A DNA stretch of 64,000 nucleotides from Halopseudomonas salina (GCF_008641105.1 NZ_VTTI01000007.1:62001-126000); one strand, 5' to 3'; counted from the stretch's first letter, positions 47,244 to 57,538 are shown. The notes: generated from the letters alone by a model not told the origin. A program made the numbers and translations.

Positions 47244-47779
47244 GGCTGCGCCTCATCAACCAGGGCCTGATAGCGCGCGGCCAGATCACTTTCCCAGATG
47301 CGCTCATCTATCACGCCGATGAACTTGTAACGGATCATGCCCTGGGCATCGACAAAGAAGGTCTCCGGCGCACCGTATACGCCCAGATCCAGGCCCAGCA
47401 AGCCCTCTGGATCGCTGATATTCAGCTCGTAGGGATCATGCAGGTCGCGCAGCCATTTACGTGCGGCCTCGGTGTCGTCCTTGTAGTTGACGCCGTGAAT
47501 GACTACTCCCTCGGCGGCCAGCTTGTTCAACACCGGATGCTCGACGCGACACGCCACGCACCATGTCGCCCAGACGTTGACCAGTGATGGCTGGCCGAGC
47601 AGCGCCTGCTCGGTGATAGCCGGCTCACCCTCTTCAACAGACGGCAGATTGAATACCGGGAAGCGCTGCCCCACCAGCACCGAAGGCAGGTCGTCATTGT
47701 CGAGATAGAGCCCCCGAAACAGGAAGACCAGCATCAGCAGAAAGAGCGCCAGCGGTAGCAATAACAGTGCGCGTCTCAT
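47240..47779 (-). CDS. ccmG: Thiol:disulfide interchange protein CcmG (DsbE)
   Basis: This protein of 179 aa starts at MRRALLLLPL, where the ATG shares its A with the ccmF stop (TGATG). It has an N-terminal membrane anchor and a periplasmic thioredoxin-fold domain with active site ATWCVACRVEHPVL and the GVYGAPETFFVD cis-proline loop. It passes electrons to CcmH and the apocytochrome. A longer in-frame extension upstream lies inside ccmF and is not needed. Confidence 0.95.
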   Translation of the reverse strand: MRRALLLLPLALFLLMLVFLFRGLYLDNDDLPSVLVGQRFPVFNLPSVEEGEPAITEQALLGQPSLVNVWATWCVACRVEHPVLNKLAAEGVVIHGVNYKDDTEAARKWLRDLHDPYELNISDPEGLLGLDLGVYGAPETFFVDAQGMIRYKFIGVIDERIWESDLAARYQALVDEAQP

Positions 47780-49746
47780 CAGACAGACTCCCGTGCTACC
47801 GCATCGACCTTGGACTCGCGAGCCCGTAGCCGGTAGCGTTTGTCGCTGGCAGCCAGTAACCCGCCGAACATCATGAACAGCGCGCCTCCCCATATCCAGC
47901 GTACAAAGGGCTTGATGTGCACGCGCATGGCCCAGGCGTCACCTTCCAGCGGCTCACCCATGGCCACGAACAGGTCACGGGTGAGGCCTGGGTGAATCGC
48001 TGCCTCGGTCATGAGCTGGTTCTGCACTGTGTACAGACGCTTGTCCGGTCGCAGGGTGGTGATCTGCCGATCGCCGCGAAACACCACCATGGTGGCGCGA
48101 TCGGCCTCCCAGTTGGAGCCCGAATAGTGCTCGGTACCTTCGAATACAAACCGGTAACCGCCGAGCTCTACCTGATCACCCGGTGCCATGCGCAGATCAC
48201 GCTGGCTGTCGAACAGGCTGGCGCCGATCACGCCCACCGCACACACCGCCATACCGATATGCGCCAGGGTCATGCCCCAGTAACTGCGAGGCAACGCCTG
48301 CATACCACGGACCAGACCCTTGTTGCGGGTCTTGTGGATGATATCGCGGATGCTCATGCCTACCACCCAGAACACCAGCACCAGCATGCTGCCAACCGCC
48401 AGATGATGCTCGCCTATCCAGATCGCCAGACCAATGGCAGCGATCGCCGACAGGAGCAGAACCCATTTCAACTGACCGAACAGCCAACGGGCCGGGGTAT
48501 CTTTCCAGCGGCTGACCATACCCACACCCATTGCCGCCATCAAAAGCGCCATCAGCGGTACGAACAACGCGTTGAAGTATGGAGGGCCGACCGAGACCAG
48601 GGTGCCACTGATCGCATCCAGGGCCAGGGGATACAGCGTACCCAGCAGGATCATCAGCGCAGACACCACGAGAATCACGTTATTGATCAACAGGAAGGTT
48701 TCCCGCGACCAGAGGGCGAACCCGATCTGACTCTTGACCACTGGCGCGCGCAGCGCATAGAGCGCCAGGGAGCCGCCGGTGACTACCAGCAGGAAGGCGA
48801 GGATGAACACGCCCCGCTCCGGATCGGTGGCAAAGGCGTGCACCGAGGTAAGTACGCCGGAACGCACCAGGAAGGTACCCAGCAAGCTCAGTGAAAAGGT
48901 CGCGATGGCCAGCAGCACTGTCCAGCTCTTGAATACACCGCGCTTTTCAGTCACCGCCAGCGAGTGAATCAGGGCGGTGCCGACCAACCAGGGCATGAAC
49001 GAGGCGTTCTCCACCGGATCCCAGAACCACCAGCCGCCCCAACCGAGCTCGTAATAGGCCCACCAGGAGCCCAGGGCGATACCCAGAGTCAGGAAGGCCC
49101 AGGCGATGATGGTCCAGGGCCGCGACCAGCGTGCCCAGGCCGCATCCAAACGGCCGCCGAGCAGCGCGGCGATAGCAAAGGCGAAGGCCACCGAGAATCC
49201 CACATAACCCATGTAGAGCATCGGCGGATGCACGATCAGACCGAAGTCCTGGAGCAGCGGATTGAGGTCGTTGCCGTCGGCCGGATGGAACGGCAGCTGC
49301 CGGTCGAAGGGGTTGGAGGTCATCAGCATGAACAACAGGAAGCCGATGGAAATCATGCCCATGACGGCAAGCACGCGGCTGAGCATTTCCGGCGGGAGAT
49401 CACGGGAAAAGATTGCCACGGCCAGGGTCCAGGCCGACAGGATCAGTGCCCAGAGCAACAGTGAACCCTCGTGCCCGCCCCAGACGGCGCTGACCCGGTA
49501 GTACCAGGGCAACGCCGAGTTGGAGTTCAGGGCGACGTAGGTCACGCTGAAGTCATTACCGACGAAGGCCTGCACCAGGCACAGGAAGGCGAAAAACACG
49601 AAGAGGCACTGGGCAATGGCGGCTGGCTGAGCAAAGCCCATCGCCAGGGTGTCGCCACGCCACGCACCATACAGCGGCACGGTTGCCTGCAGCAGTGACA
49701 GTACCAGCGCAATGATCAAGGCTACCTGGCCAAGCTCGGGAATCAT
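47779..49746 (-). CDS. ccmF: Haem lyase subunit CcmF
   Basis: This 655-aa polytopic membrane protein has the tryptophan-rich WWD haem-handling motif WGGWWFWDPVENASFMPWL, flanked by conserved histidines (HPPMLYMGYVG; HSLAVTEKRG). It moves haem from holo-CcmE to apocytochrome c together with CcmH and CcmI. It starts 9 bp after the ccmE stop and shares TGATG with ccmG. Confidence 0.97.
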   Translation of the reverse strand: MIPELGQVALIIALVLSLLQATVPLYGAWRGDTLAMGFAQPAAIAQCLFVFFAFLCLVQAFVGNDFSVTYVALNSNSALPWYYRVSAVWGGHEGSLLLWALILSAWTLAVAIFSRDLPPEMLSRVLAVMGMISIGFLLFMLMTSNPFDRQLPFHPADGNDLNPLLQDFGLIVHPPMLYMGYVGFSVAFAFAIAALLGGRLDAAWARWSRPWTIIAWAFLTLGIALGSWWAYYELGWGGWWFWDPVENASFMPWLVGTALIHSLAVTEKRGVFKSWTVLLAIATFSLSLLGTFLVRSGVLTSVHAFATDPERGVFILAFLLVVTGGSLALYALRAPVVKSQIGFALWSRETFLLINNVILVVSALMILLGTLYPLALDAISGTLVSVGPPYFNALFVPLMALLMAAMGVGMVSRWKDTPARWLFGQLKWVLLLSAIAAIGLAIWIGEHHLAVGSMLVLVFWVVGMSIRDIIHKTRNKGLVRGMQALPRSYWGMTLAHIGMAVCAVGVIGASLFDSQRDLRMAPGDQVELGGYRFVFEGTEHYSGSNWEADRATMVVFRGDRQITTLRPDKRLYTVQNQLMTEAAIHPGLTRDLFVAMGEPLEGDAWAMRVHIKPFVRWIWGGALFMMFGGLLAASDKRYRLRARESKVDAVARESV

Positions 49747-49755
49747 TTCATCTCC

Positions 49756-50217
49756 TCAATAACCGGCTGCCGCATCGGCATCCCGTTTCATCTGATTGAC
49801 CTTTTCCATCGCCTGGGCCACTTCCGGTGGCATGTATTCCTCGTCATGCTTGGCCAGCACCTCGTCGGCAATCAGCATGCGATTTTCGTCCAGCCGTCCC
49901 AGCGCAACGATGCCCTGCCCCTCACGGAACAGGTCGGGAAGGATCCCGTCATAGGCGATAATGATCTGTTTGTCGCCATCACTGACGGCAAACTGCGTTT
50001 CCAGGCTGTCCGGCGAGCGTTTGACGCTTCCATCTACCACCATGCCGCCAGCGCGGATGCGGGCATCCATTGGCGCTTCACCGCCGGCGATCTGACTGGG
50101 GGTGTAGAACAGGTTGATATTCTGCTGCAGGGCGCTAAGGGCCAGGCCGACGGCGATGCCAACACCCAGTACGACCAGCACGATGAGAATCAGGCGTTTC
50201 TTGCGCTGGGGGTGCAT
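49756..50217 (-). CDS. ccmE: Haem chaperone CcmE
   Basis: This protein of 153 aa starts at MHPQRKKRL, sharing TGATG with the ccmD stop. It has one N-terminal membrane helix ([19 protein letters not shown]) and a periplasmic OB-fold domain ([29 protein letters not shown]). The haem-binding His lies in [11 protein letters not shown]. It binds haem covalently before transfer to CcmF. A longer in-frame extension would run through ccmD and is rejected. Confidence 0.96.
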   Translation of the reverse strand: MHPQRKKRLILIVLVVLGVGIAVGLALSALQQNINLFYTPSQIAGGEAPMDARIRAGGMVVDGSVKRSPDSLETQFAVSDGDKQIIIAYDGILPDLFREGQGIVALGRLDENRMLIADEVLAKHDEEYMPPEVAQAMEKVNQMKRDADAAAGY

Positions 50218-50384
50218 CACGCTACCTCCCGGCGCCGGCGCCGCGCTTCGACATTGATCAGGCGCCGACGTGCAACCCAGGGCTGCACCAGGTTCAGCGC
50301 CAATACCACGAATGTTATCGCATAGGCGGACCAGACGTAGGGTCCGTGGCCATCCATGGCGAGCAGTTCGGGCAGAGTATTCAT
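50217..50384 (-). CDS. ccmD: Haem exporter small subunit CcmD
   Basis: This short gene of 55 aa (begins [14 protein letters not shown], ends RRRRREVA) fits exactly between ccmC and ccmE with TGATG junctions on both sides. It has one membrane helix ([17 protein letters not shown]) and a strongly basic cytosolic tail. CcmD helps release holo-CcmE from the CcmABC complex. Confidence 0.93.
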   Translation of the reverse strand: MNTLPELLAMDGHGPYVWSAYAITFVVLALNLVQPWVARRRLINVEARRRRREVA

Positions 50385-51124
50385 CAGGTTTTCTCCAGGG
50401 CGTCGCGTACCCAGCGGGTCTTGTGCTCACGACGCAAGACTTCCAGGCGCATGCGCATCAACAGGCTGACGGTGAACAGGGCATAGAAACCCAGCACCAT
50501 CAGCAACAGGGGTAACCACATCTCCACCGGCATGGCCGGCTTCTCGGTAATCTTGAAGGTGGCAGGCTGGTGCAGGGTGTTCCACCAGTCCACCGAGTAT
50601 TTGATGATCGGAATATTGACCAGGCCAACGATGGCCAGCACGGCGGTTGCCTTGGCCGAGGTATCACGGTTACTGATCGCCTGGCTCAGGGCGATGATGC
50701 CGAAATACAGAAACAGCAGGATCAGCATGGAGGTCAGGCGCGCATCCCATACCCAGTAGGTGCCCCAGGTCGGTTTGCCCCAGATGGCGCCGGTAACCAA
50801 CGCGATGAAGGTCATCCAGGCGCCGATAGGGGCCGCGCAACGCAGTGCAACATCAGCCAGTTTCATGCGCCACACCAGGGTGACAATGCCGGCGGCCGCA
50901 AGCATTACGTAACAGGACTGGGCGACGAAGGCCGCGGGGACGTGAATATAGATAATTCGGAAGCTGTTGCCCTGCTGGTAATCCTGCGGGGCGAAAAACA
51001 GACCCCAGACGCTACCCACGCCCAGCAGGAGCATACTGGCGACAAAGAACCAGGGCAGCCAACGACCGCTGATATCGTAGAACCACTTGGGCGAACCCAG
51101 CTTATGGAAAAAACTCCAGTTCAT
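50384..51124 (-). CDS. ccmC: Haem transporter CcmC
   Basis: This 246-aa membrane protein of six helices has the WWD-type motif [17 protein letters not shown] and conserved His residues (IYIHVPAAF and later HQPATF). The start at [16 protein letters not shown] is supported by AGAGAG upstream and by homology; a longer frame to 51151 would overlap ccmB. It attaches haem to CcmE. It shares TGATG with ccmD. Confidence 0.96.
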   Translation of the reverse strand: MNWSFFHKLGSPKWFYDISGRWLPWFFVASMLLLGVGSVWGLFFAPQDYQQGNSFRIIYIHVPAAFVAQSCYVMLAAAGIVTLVWRMKLADVALRCAAPIGAWMTFIALVTGAIWGKPTWGTYWVWDARLTSMLILLFLYFGIIALSQAISNRDTSAKATAVLAIVGLVNIPIIKYSVDWWNTLHQPATFKITEKPAMPVEMWLPLLLMVLGFYALFTVSLLMRMRLEVLRREHKTRWVRDALEKT

Positions 51125-51143
51125 CGCATGCTCTCTTTGCCAG

Positions 51144-51815
51144 TCATTCACTCACCCCGATGCGCAAGCCTGCCGCTATTGCAACAGGTGCCAGGCTCAG
51201 GGACAGCACCGCCAGGCACCCCAGCCACAGAGCGTAGCCGGTTACCGGCATGCCCTGCACCGCCGCCTCGACTGCGCCAGTACCCAGAATCAGCACCGGA
51301 ATGTACAGGGGAAGGATCAACAGGGCCAGTAATACACCACCACTTTTCAGGCCTACCGTCAGCGCCGCTCCGACTGCACCGAGCAGACTGAGCACGGGTG
51401 TGCCAAGCAGCAGGCTCATGCCCAGTACCGGCAGCACCTTGGCCGGCAACGACAACATCAGGCCGAAGAGCGGCGACAGGACAACCAGCGCCAGCCCGCA
51501 GACCATCCAGTGATGCAGTACCTTGACCAGCACCATCAGCGCCAGGGGGTGGGGTGAAAGCACCCACTGTTCCAGGGAACCGTCTTCATAGTCGCTGCGA
51601 AACAGGCCGTCGAGGGACAGCAAGGTAGCCAATAACGCGGCTACCCAGATCACTCCCGGCGCCATGGTACGCAGCATGCCCGGCTCCGGTCCCACCGCCA
51701 GCGGAAACAGGCTGATCACGATGGCAAAAAACACCAGTGGATTGAGCAGTTGCCCCGGCCGGCGCCAGGCCAGACGCCACTCCCGGGTAAAGAGTAACCA
51801 GATGATCTGCAGCAT
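51144..51815 (-). CDS. ccmB: Haem exporter membrane subunit CcmB
   Basis: This 223-aa hydrophobic protein of about six helices starts at [20 protein letters not shown] with TGATG at the ccmA stop. [20 protein letters not shown] and [21 protein letters not shown] are typical of the family. It is the permease partner of the ATPase CcmA. A 19-bp gap separates it from ccmC. Confidence 0.95.
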   Translation of the reverse strand: MLQIIWLLFTREWRLAWRRPGQLLNPLVFFAIVISLFPLAVGPEPGMLRTMAPGVIWVAALLATLLSLDGLFRSDYEDGSLEQWVLSPHPLALMVLVKVLHHWMVCGLALVVLSPLFGLMLSLPAKVLPVLGMSLLLGTPVLSLLGAVGAALTVGLKSGGVLLALLILPLYIPVLILGTGAVEAAVQGMPVTGYALWLGCLAVLSLSLAPVAIAAGLRIGVSE

Positions 51816-52450
51816 CAGGCGACCTGCCCCAGATCCAGACAACGCAGGCCGGCAAGATGCTCCAGACTGTGATGGGTGGTCAGCACCACAATGCCGCCCC
51901 GGGCAGCATGGGCCAGCACATGGGCTTCCAGCGCAGCCACGCCGCTGCGGTCGATGGCAGTAAAAGGCTCATCGAGTATCCACACCGGATGTGCTTCAAG
52001 GTAGAGCCTCGCAAGAGCCACCCGGCGCTGCTGGCCCGCTGAAAGATGATCACAGGGCACATCTTCAAAACCACGCAGGCCTACCATCTGCAGGGCCTGC
52101 CAGATCTGTTCGCGGGATACCGGCTGGCTGAGGGCGCAGAGCCAACTGAGGTTTTCTTCGGCAGTGAGGGCGCCCTTGACTGCCGGTGCGTGGCCTATGT
52201 ACAACCTGTTATTACGCCAGGTATCACGACCCGTACCACTGAACACCGATGCCCCGTCGTAACACACATCGCCAGCCGCAGCTGGCAGCAAGCCGGCCAG
52301 TATGCGCAGCAGACTGGTTTTGCCGGACCCGTTAGGGCCGGCCACCTGAAGCACATCGCCAGGGGCGAGTTGGATCGACAGGTTCTCGAACAGCTCGCGC
52401 TGATCGCGCTCGCAGGCCAGATGCCGGATGTCGATAGGCTGTGATTTCAC
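51815..52450 (-). CDS. ccmA: Haem exporter ATP-binding protein CcmA
   Basis: This 211-aa ABC ATPase has Walker [15 protein letters not shown], signature [15 protein letters not shown], Walker [13 protein letters not shown] and H-loop LTTHHSLE. It is the first gene of the ccm operon (ccmA to ccmI, leftward). The promoter should lie in the 199-bp gap shared with the divergent fliK-like gene. Confidence 0.96.
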   Translation of the reverse strand: MKSQPIDIRHLACERDQRELFENLSIQLAPGDVLQVAGPNGSGKTSLLRILAGLLPAAAGDVCYDGASVFSGTGRDTWRNNRLYIGHAPAVKGALTAEENLSWLCALSQPVSREQIWQALQMVGLRGFEDVPCDHLSAGQQRRVALARLYLEAHPVWILDEPFTAIDRSGVAALEAHVLAHAARGGIVVLTTHHSLEHLAGLRCLDLGQVA

Positions 52451-52649
52451 CGGTTCTCCACACAGGCTGGCGGATATCGCCGCACGGGGTTCATGTTTGT
52501 ATGCTCCAGGCCGCTATACTGCATTGAGGCCTACGAGGCGGGTACGCAACCAGCGCCCAATGGGCCCTGGGCGCAACTCTCGCATTTCGTCGCCATTATA
52601 CATAGCGCCCCCCGCACGGGGCCCATGATTTACATCAATATGTGACCCC

Positions 52650-54422
52650 ATGGCATCCGATATCAGACTACCGCCAGCACTTGCTACGCCGCCAAATACG
52701 GGGCCTGCAGCCAAGCCTCAGGATCCTGCCGCAGTTGCCTTGAAGCTGCTGCGTCCGATTGACGCACTGCTGCTGCCGCCGGGCCAGACCAGCCGTGCGG
52801 AGGTGGTCAGCAGTAGCGCAAATGGGGGCCAGTTCAATCTGATTCTGCGCCTGGCGCAGCAGAACAGCAGTCAGGGCGGACAGCGTGCCGACATTGCCGC
52901 AACCAGCCCCCGTGCCATTGCCAGCGGCACTCAGGTCCTGATTCAGGCGATCAGCCAGACCCAGCTGATGGCGATCATGCAGCCAGGCGACAAGGCCCCT
53001 GCGGGCCCTGCAGCAACCCTGACGCGGCTCGATCCGGGCCAGTTTCCACCGGGCACCACGGTACAGGCCCGGGTGGTCAGCCAGCAACAGATAGATCAGA
53101 CCCGTTTCGCGGTATTGGCCAAGGTCCTTCAGGGAGCTAACAGTGGCGTAAATCTGAGCCTGACCACCAACAAACCCCTGGAGCCAGGCAGCCTGCTTAC
53201 CGCGCGTGTAGGCGCCCAGGGCGAACTACGGGTGCCTGATCCGGGCCGCCAGGTACTCCAGCAGGTGCTTTCCCAGGGGCTACGCGAAACGCTGCAACGC
53301 CAGGGCTCAGCTGAGCCTCTGCTCAATCGCCTGCAGCAGCTGGCCGGCGTAGCGACAGCCGCCGCCGGACAGACAACACCAGCCACGGCACCGGGGACCC
53401 AGAAACCAGCACCGGGAGCAACCAGTACAACGCCGGGTACGCCATTACAGACCACCGCAGCGGCCGACAGACTGGCGACTCAGGTGCAGAGCGCCGTGCG
53501 TCAGGTGCTGCAGCAGGTGACTACCCCGGCGCAGCTGATGACGCCAAGCGGTGTCGAGCAGGCAGTGCAGCGCAGCGGACTGTTCCTGGAACCCAACCTG
53601 ACGCAACTGGCGGATCTGCTCAAGGGCGGACAGGCGCCCGCCGGAGCACGTGAGGCTGGTGCCAGCCCGGCGGGCACGGCACCGTTGCCGCCACCCGCTC
53701 TGGCCAAGCTACTATCCGCGCTTGCTGCACTGCCGGTGACACCGGGCGCCCCTCCCCTGCCTGGCGCAGATCTTAAAGCCGCACTGATCAATCTGCTGGT
53801 CAATGTGCAACAGCAACTGCCACCGACTGCGCTGAAATCCCTGGTCCTGCCGCCGGGCCCCTGGGCTCAGGGCATGGGGCCGCCACCTGGCGGCTTTCCT
53901 CTTCCGCCGCGAGCCATGCAGGCACTGACAGAAACACCGGATCTGGGCTCGCTGCTGCGCCTGACTGCTGCGCTGCTATCGCGTATTCAGCACCACCAGC
54001 TGCAGAGCCTGGGGCAATCGCAAACCTTTACCGACGGCAGCACCCAGACCACCTGGCAACTGGAAATCCCCCTGCGCGATGGTCAACAATTCAATCACGT
54101 GCAGGTACGAATACAGCGCGACGATGAGGCCCCAAGCAAGAAAGCCGTAGAGCAGACGCCCTTCTGGGAAGTACGCCTGGCCTTCACGCTGGACCATCTT
54201 GGCGCGCTGCAGGCCATCGCCAAGCTGTACAAGGGGCGGGTAAACACCCAGTTCTGGGCTGAACAGCCCCATACGCTGTCGCTGCTCAACGGTGAGCTGG
54301 CATTGCTGCGCGACCGCTTACTGGCCAAGGGTCTGGAGGTAGGCGAAATCAGTTGCCATCAGGGCACGCCGCCGCAACCCAATCAGGCCCTGCAGCAACG
54401 CTGGATCGACGAGGTGACATGA
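52650..54422 (+). CDS. FliK-like flagellar hook-length control protein
   Basis: This protein of 590 aa is rich in Ala, Pro, Gln and Gly, of low complexity in the middle (about 240-370). A conserved C-terminal FliK-like domain runs from about 440 (WQLEIPLRDGQQFNHVQVRIQRD, WEVRLAFTLDHLGALQAIAKLYKG, LSLLNGELALLRDRLLAKGLEV). Such proteins are annotated as FliK or FliK-like in pseudomonads at this location. It overlaps the flhB-like gene by 4 bp (ATGA). No strong ribosome binding site is visible at 52650. Confidence 0.8.
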   Translation: MASDIRLPPALATPPNTGPAAKPQDPAAVALKLLRPIDALLLPPGQTSRAEVVSSSANGGQFNLILRLAQQNSSQGGQRADIAATSPRAIASGTQVLIQAISQTQLMAIMQPGDKAPAGPAATLTRLDPGQFPPGTTVQARVVSQQQIDQTRFAVLAKVLQGANSGVNLSLTTNKPLEPGSLLTARVGAQGELRVPDPGRQVLQQVLSQGLRETLQRQGSAEPLLNRLQQLAGVATAAAGQTTPATAPGTQKPAPGATSTTPGTPLQTTAAADRLATQVQSAVRQVLQQVTTPAQLMTPSGVEQAVQRSGLFLEPNLTQLADLLKGGQAPAGAREAGASPAGTAPLPPPALAKLLSALAALPVTPGAPPLPGADLKAALINLLVNVQQQLPPTALKSLVLPPGPWAQGMGPPPGGFPLPPRAMQALTETPDLGSLLRLTAALLSRIQHHQLQSLGQSQTFTDGSTQTTWQLEIPLRDGQQFNHVQVRIQRDDEAPSKKAVEQTPFWEVRLAFTLDHLGALQAIAKLYKGRVNTQFWAEQPHTLSLLNGELALLRDRLLAKGLEVGEISCHQGTPPQPNQALQQRWIDEVT

Positions 54423-54721
54423 TGGGCAAGAACCGCGAAGCGATTGCACTGGTGTACGACGGCGATCAGGCGCCAACGCTGACAGCCAAGGGTGAGGGCG
54501 ATCTGGCCGAGCAGATCATTCAACTGGCTATGGAGTACGAAGTGCCAATCTATGAAAACGCGGAACTGGCGAAGGTGTTGGCACGCCTGGAACTGGGCGA
54601 TCAGATACCCGAGGCGCTGTATCGCACCATTGCCGAGATCATTGCCTTTGCCTGGTACCTGAAGGGCAAGGCGCCGGAGGGGTTTGTAGCGCCGGAACAG
54701 TTTGATCGGGACCCTGAATAA
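54419..54721 (+). CDS. FlhB C-terminal-like export switch protein
   Basis: This protein of 100 aa resembles the cytosolic C-terminal domain of FlhB/YscU (REAIALVYDG, AEQIIQLAMEYEVPIYENAELAKVLA, IPEALYRTIAEIIAFAWYL) without the membrane part. The NPTH autocleavage motif of FlhB is absent. Such stand-alone FlhB-like proteins accompany FliK-like genes in Pseudomonas. It begins at an ATG overlapping the fliK-like stop. Confidence 0.88.
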   Translation: MMGKNREAIALVYDGDQAPTLTAKGEGDLAEQIIQLAMEYEVPIYENAELAKVLARLELGDQIPEALYRTIAEIIAFAWYLKGKAPEGFVAPEQFDRDPE

Positions 54722-55129
54722 TCAGGGTTTGCGAGCCGCATGCAACTTGGCCACCAGTTCGGCTTCGGCCTTTGACAGCCCGCACGACTGGGTGAGATCT
54801 TCGACGCTGGCCCCGAGACTGACCAGCCGGGCGGCCTGGTTATAAGGTAGCGACTGTGGATCGTGTTGTTCAATCCGCTGCTGTTTGTCCTCCAGGCGCT
54901 TGAATTGATCCCGCAGGGCGACCAGATCTTCGCCCATACGGATACTCCCCTGCTGGAAGGTTTTCACTTCGCTCTTGAGTTGCTGCAAACGCTGGGTCTG
55001 ACGCTCCTCGAGCGTCTGAAGCTGACGCGCGATACGCCGGTTGGCCAGATACAGGGCCACCAGGGCTGCGACCAGCGCGCCCAGGGCCAGTCCCACTAAC
55101 AACATCAGCAGGGCGCCGGTGTCGATCAT
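54722..55129 (-). CDS. DUF2802 membrane protein
   Basis: This protein of 135 aa has an N-terminal membrane helix (LLMLLVGLALGALVAALVALYL), a coiled-coil stretch (RIARQLQTLEERQTQRLQQL) and a C-terminal DUF2802 helix-turn-helix-like part (ASVEDLTQSCGLSKAEAELV). The start at MIDTGALL lies 5 bp after the cheW stop, so it ends the chemotaxis operon. The function is unknown. The stop abuts that of the convergent flhB-like gene. Confidence 0.85.
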   Translation of the reverse strand: MIDTGALLMLLVGLALGALVAALVALYLANRRIARQLQTLEERQTQRLQQLKSEVKTFQQGSIRMGEDLVALRDQFKRLEDKQQRIEQHDPQSLPYNQAARLVSLGASVEDLTQSCGLSKAEAELVAKLHAARKP

Positions 55130-55134
55130 GCCGC

Positions 55135-55614
55135 TCAGAATCCCTGCAGCTCTGCCCACTCGTCTTCGGTCATCATCTTTTCCAGATCGACCAGGATGAG
55201 CAATTCATTGTTCTTGTTGCATACGCCCTGGATGAACTTGGCAGACTCATCGGTACCCACGTTCGGTGCCGTCTCGATCTCCGACTGACGGAGATAGACC
55301 ACCTCGGCAACACTGTCGACCAGAATACCGACTACCTGCTTGTCAGCCTCGATGATCACGATGCGAGTATTGTCGGTGATTGGCGCCGGTGTCAGACCGA
55401 AGCGCTGGCGGGTATCGATAACCGTGACCACGTTACCGCGCAGGTTGATGATGCCCAGCACGTAGGACGGCGCGCCGGGAACCGGGGCGATCTCGGTGTG
55501 GCGCAGTACTTCCTGCACCTGCATCACGTTTATGCCATAGCTCTCGTTATCCAGGCGGAAGGTAACCCATTGCAGGATCGGATCTTCAGCGCCCTGTGCG
55601 GTATTGTTTTGCAT
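55135..55614 (-). CDS. cheW: Chemotaxis coupling protein CheW
   Basis: This protein of 159 aa has the CheW fold: WVTFRLDNESYGINVMQVQEVL, RHTEIAPVPGAPSYVLGIINLRG (both shown as start segments), VVTVIDTRQRFGL, IIEADKQVVGILVDSVAEV and a C-terminal LLILVDLEKMM. It couples chemoreceptors to CheA. It is separated from parP by 94 bp containing a hairpin. Confidence 0.95.
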   Translation of the reverse strand: MQNNTAQGAEDPILQWVTFRLDNESYGINVMQVQEVLRHTEIAPVPGAPSYVLGIINLRGNVVTVIDTRQRFGLTPAPITDNTRIVIIEADKQVVGILVDSVAEVVYLRQSEIETAPNVGTDESAKFIQGVCNKNNELLILVDLEKMMTEDEWAELQGF

Positions 55615-55644
55615 TGTCTCGGTTCCCGATCTTCGTATAAGCCA

Positions 55645-55667
55645 ATTCCGCTGGATGGCAGCGGAAT
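55645..55667. promoter_or_regulatory. Perfect intergenic hairpin between parP and cheW
   Basis: ATTCCGCTG and CAGCGGAAT form a perfect 9-bp stem with a 5-nt loop in the leader of cheW. No T-run follows, so attenuation or processing is as likely as termination. Confidence 0.4.
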
Positions 55668-55708
55668 GCCGGTTTGCTACATAAGGTCAATCATACTCCA
55701 TGGCAGCG

Positions 55709-56542
55709 CTATACCAATGCCCTGCCGGAGGTGTCCTTGCGTTTATCGTGTTCGCCCTGCCCGGTGGCAATCATCTCGGCCAGCGCCGCCACGTCTAGCA
55801 GTGCGCACATCTGATCAATCACCGTGCCAGCCAACCAGGGACGCTTGCCTTGCTGTGAGCGCCACTTGACCTGATCAGGGGTCAGCTTGATCGATCTGCT
55901 GACGCCATGCACGGCAAGCCCCCAGTCATAGCCCTGCACCGAGATAACAAAGCGCAGCCCTTCCTGCAGGGCATCTGTGTAGCGCTCGGGCATGACCCAC
56001 CGCGCAGTATCCAGCACCTTGAGGTTGCCTGTTACCGTGGGCAGTATGCCCAGAAACCAGTCGGGCTGACCGAATAACGGTGTAATTTCGCTATCCAGCG
56101 CATGAATGGTGCCAAGCGAGACCAGTGGTACGGCCAGGGTCAGACCAGCCACATCAAATAACAATGCCTCGAATTCCTGCTCCCGCCACACTGGTTTGGA
56201 TGCCTGTACTGGCTCAGGGGCAGCAGCGGCTGCCTCTGCAGCGACCGGAGTCTGGCGCTGCTCCAGTGTCGGGGGCGTATCCTGATGCCCCAATCGAGGC
56301 TGTCCCAGCATACGTTCGGCTATGCGTGACTTTTCCTGCACGGCGGGTACAGGATCGACCTGACCGGCATTGCCGTGTGGGGCCGCAACCGGTGGCGCAA
56401 TGACGGGCTCATCCTGCTGAACCTCCACCGCCGCCGTTTCGGCCAGCAGCAGCTCACTGGATGCATCCTGCAGCAACGCATCCAGATAGCTCTGGATTGT
56501 CTGCTGGGGAATGTATTGCTCGACGGGTAAGGGTTTATTCAT
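55709..56542 (-). CDS. ParP-like CheW-domain protein
   Basis: This protein of 277 aa has an N-terminal IPQQTIQSYLDALLQDASSE helix and an Ala/Pro-rich linker. A C-terminal CheW-like domain runs from about 120 (FEALLFDVAGLTLAVPLVSLGTI, FLGILPTVTGNLKVLDTARWV, KLTPDQVKWRSQQGKRPWLAG). It is the second CheW-type protein of the cluster and lies next to the ParA-like gene. In Vibrio, ParP uses this fold to join chemotaxis arrays and ParC at the pole; the same role is likely here. Confidence 0.85.
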   Translation of the reverse strand: MNKPLPVEQYIPQQTIQSYLDALLQDASSELLLAETAAVEVQQDEPVIAPPVAAPHGNAGQVDPVPAVQEKSRIAERMLGQPRLGHQDTPPTLEQRQTPVAAEAAAAAPEPVQASKPVWREQEFEALLFDVAGLTLAVPLVSLGTIHALDSEITPLFGQPDWFLGILPTVTGNLKVLDTARWVMPERYTDALQEGLRFVISVQGYDWGLAVHGVSRSIKLTPDQVKWRSQQGKRPWLAGTVIDQMCALLDVAALAEMIATGQGEHDKRKDTSGRALV

Positions 56543-56689
56543 AGATAGCTTGTCTTGTCACGACGCTTTGGCATGCCAAAAAAGCAGCCCTGTATTCTTG
56601 TATCGGCCATGCCCGGCCAAGCATGAGCGTTGATTGTAGCGTGCGCAGCGAACGTGCGTAGCAAGGTCCGTAGCAAGCGGGCGTCGCAT

Positions 56690-57484
56690 TCAGGCAACCT
56701 TGTTGCGACGGGGTAATGATTGCGCAAGCAGATAGCGCAGCAACGCCCGATAGGCCAGAACGCCACGGGCGGAATTATCCAGGCGTGAAGGCACCAGGCC
56801 AGCCAGACTCGCATCTCGCAATTTGGTGTCGATCGGAATATAGGCCTGCCAGAGATGGTCGGCGTAATCATGCCGCAAGGCCCGCAGGGTGCTAAGGGAC
56901 GCCTGGGTACGGCGGTCAAACAGGGTTGGCACAATGGTGAAGGGTAGCGCCTGCTTGCGCGAACGATTGACCATATCCAGGGTATGCACCATGCGTTCGA
57001 GCCCCTTGAGGGCAAGAAACTCGGTCTGCACCGGGATCACCAGCTGCTCGCAGGCAGCCAGGGCGTTGATCATGGACACACCGAGCAGCGGTGGGCTGTC
57101 GATCAATACAAACTCGTAGTCGTCCCATAGCTGAGTGAGCGCGCGGGACAGAACCAGTCCATACCCCCCCTGCATGGCAGATTGCCGTTCCAGTGTGGCC
57201 AGTGAGGTACTGGAGGGCATGAGTTTGATGTTTTCATGGGAAGTGTCGAGCAACAGCGCTGCAGCCAGTCCTTGAGGCACCTGCCCCTTGTGCTGGAACA
57301 GGTTGAAAACGCTGCTGGTCAAGCTGTCCGGATCATGGCCGAAGTAGCTGGTCATCGAACCATGGGGGTCCAGATCGACCACGAGCACACGCTGTCCCTG
57401 ATCGGCCAGCAAACCGGCCAGGGCTACGACGGTGGTCGTTTTGCCCACCCCGCCCTTCTGATTGGATACAGCCCAGACTTTCAT
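56690..57484 (-). CDS. ParA-like ATPase (ParC type) of the chemotaxis cluster
   Basis: This protein of 264 aa has deviant Walker A SNQKGGVGKTTTVVALAGLL, VDLDPHGSMTSYFG, switch I-like VLIDSPPLLG and PVQTEFLALKGLERM. Proteins of this type at this location place chemotaxis arrays at the old pole (ParC in Vibrio). It precedes parP with a 147-bp gap and follows motD. Confidence 0.88.
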   Translation of the reverse strand: MKVWAVSNQKGGVGKTTTVVALAGLLADQGQRVLVVDLDPHGSMTSYFGHDPDSLTSSVFNLFQHKGQVPQGLAAALLLDTSHENIKLMPSSTSLATLERQSAMQGGYGLVLSRALTQLWDDYEFVLIDSPPLLGVSMINALAACEQLVIPVQTEFLALKGLERMVHTLDMVNRSRKQALPFTIVPTLFDRRTQASLSTLRALRHDYADHLWQAYIPIDTKLRDASLAGLVPSRLDNSARGVLAYRALLRYLLAQSLPRRNKVA

Positions 57485-57538
57485 GCCCTTCCTCCGACAA
57501 CAGATTGACGCGACACGCGTACCGACACACTCACAAAC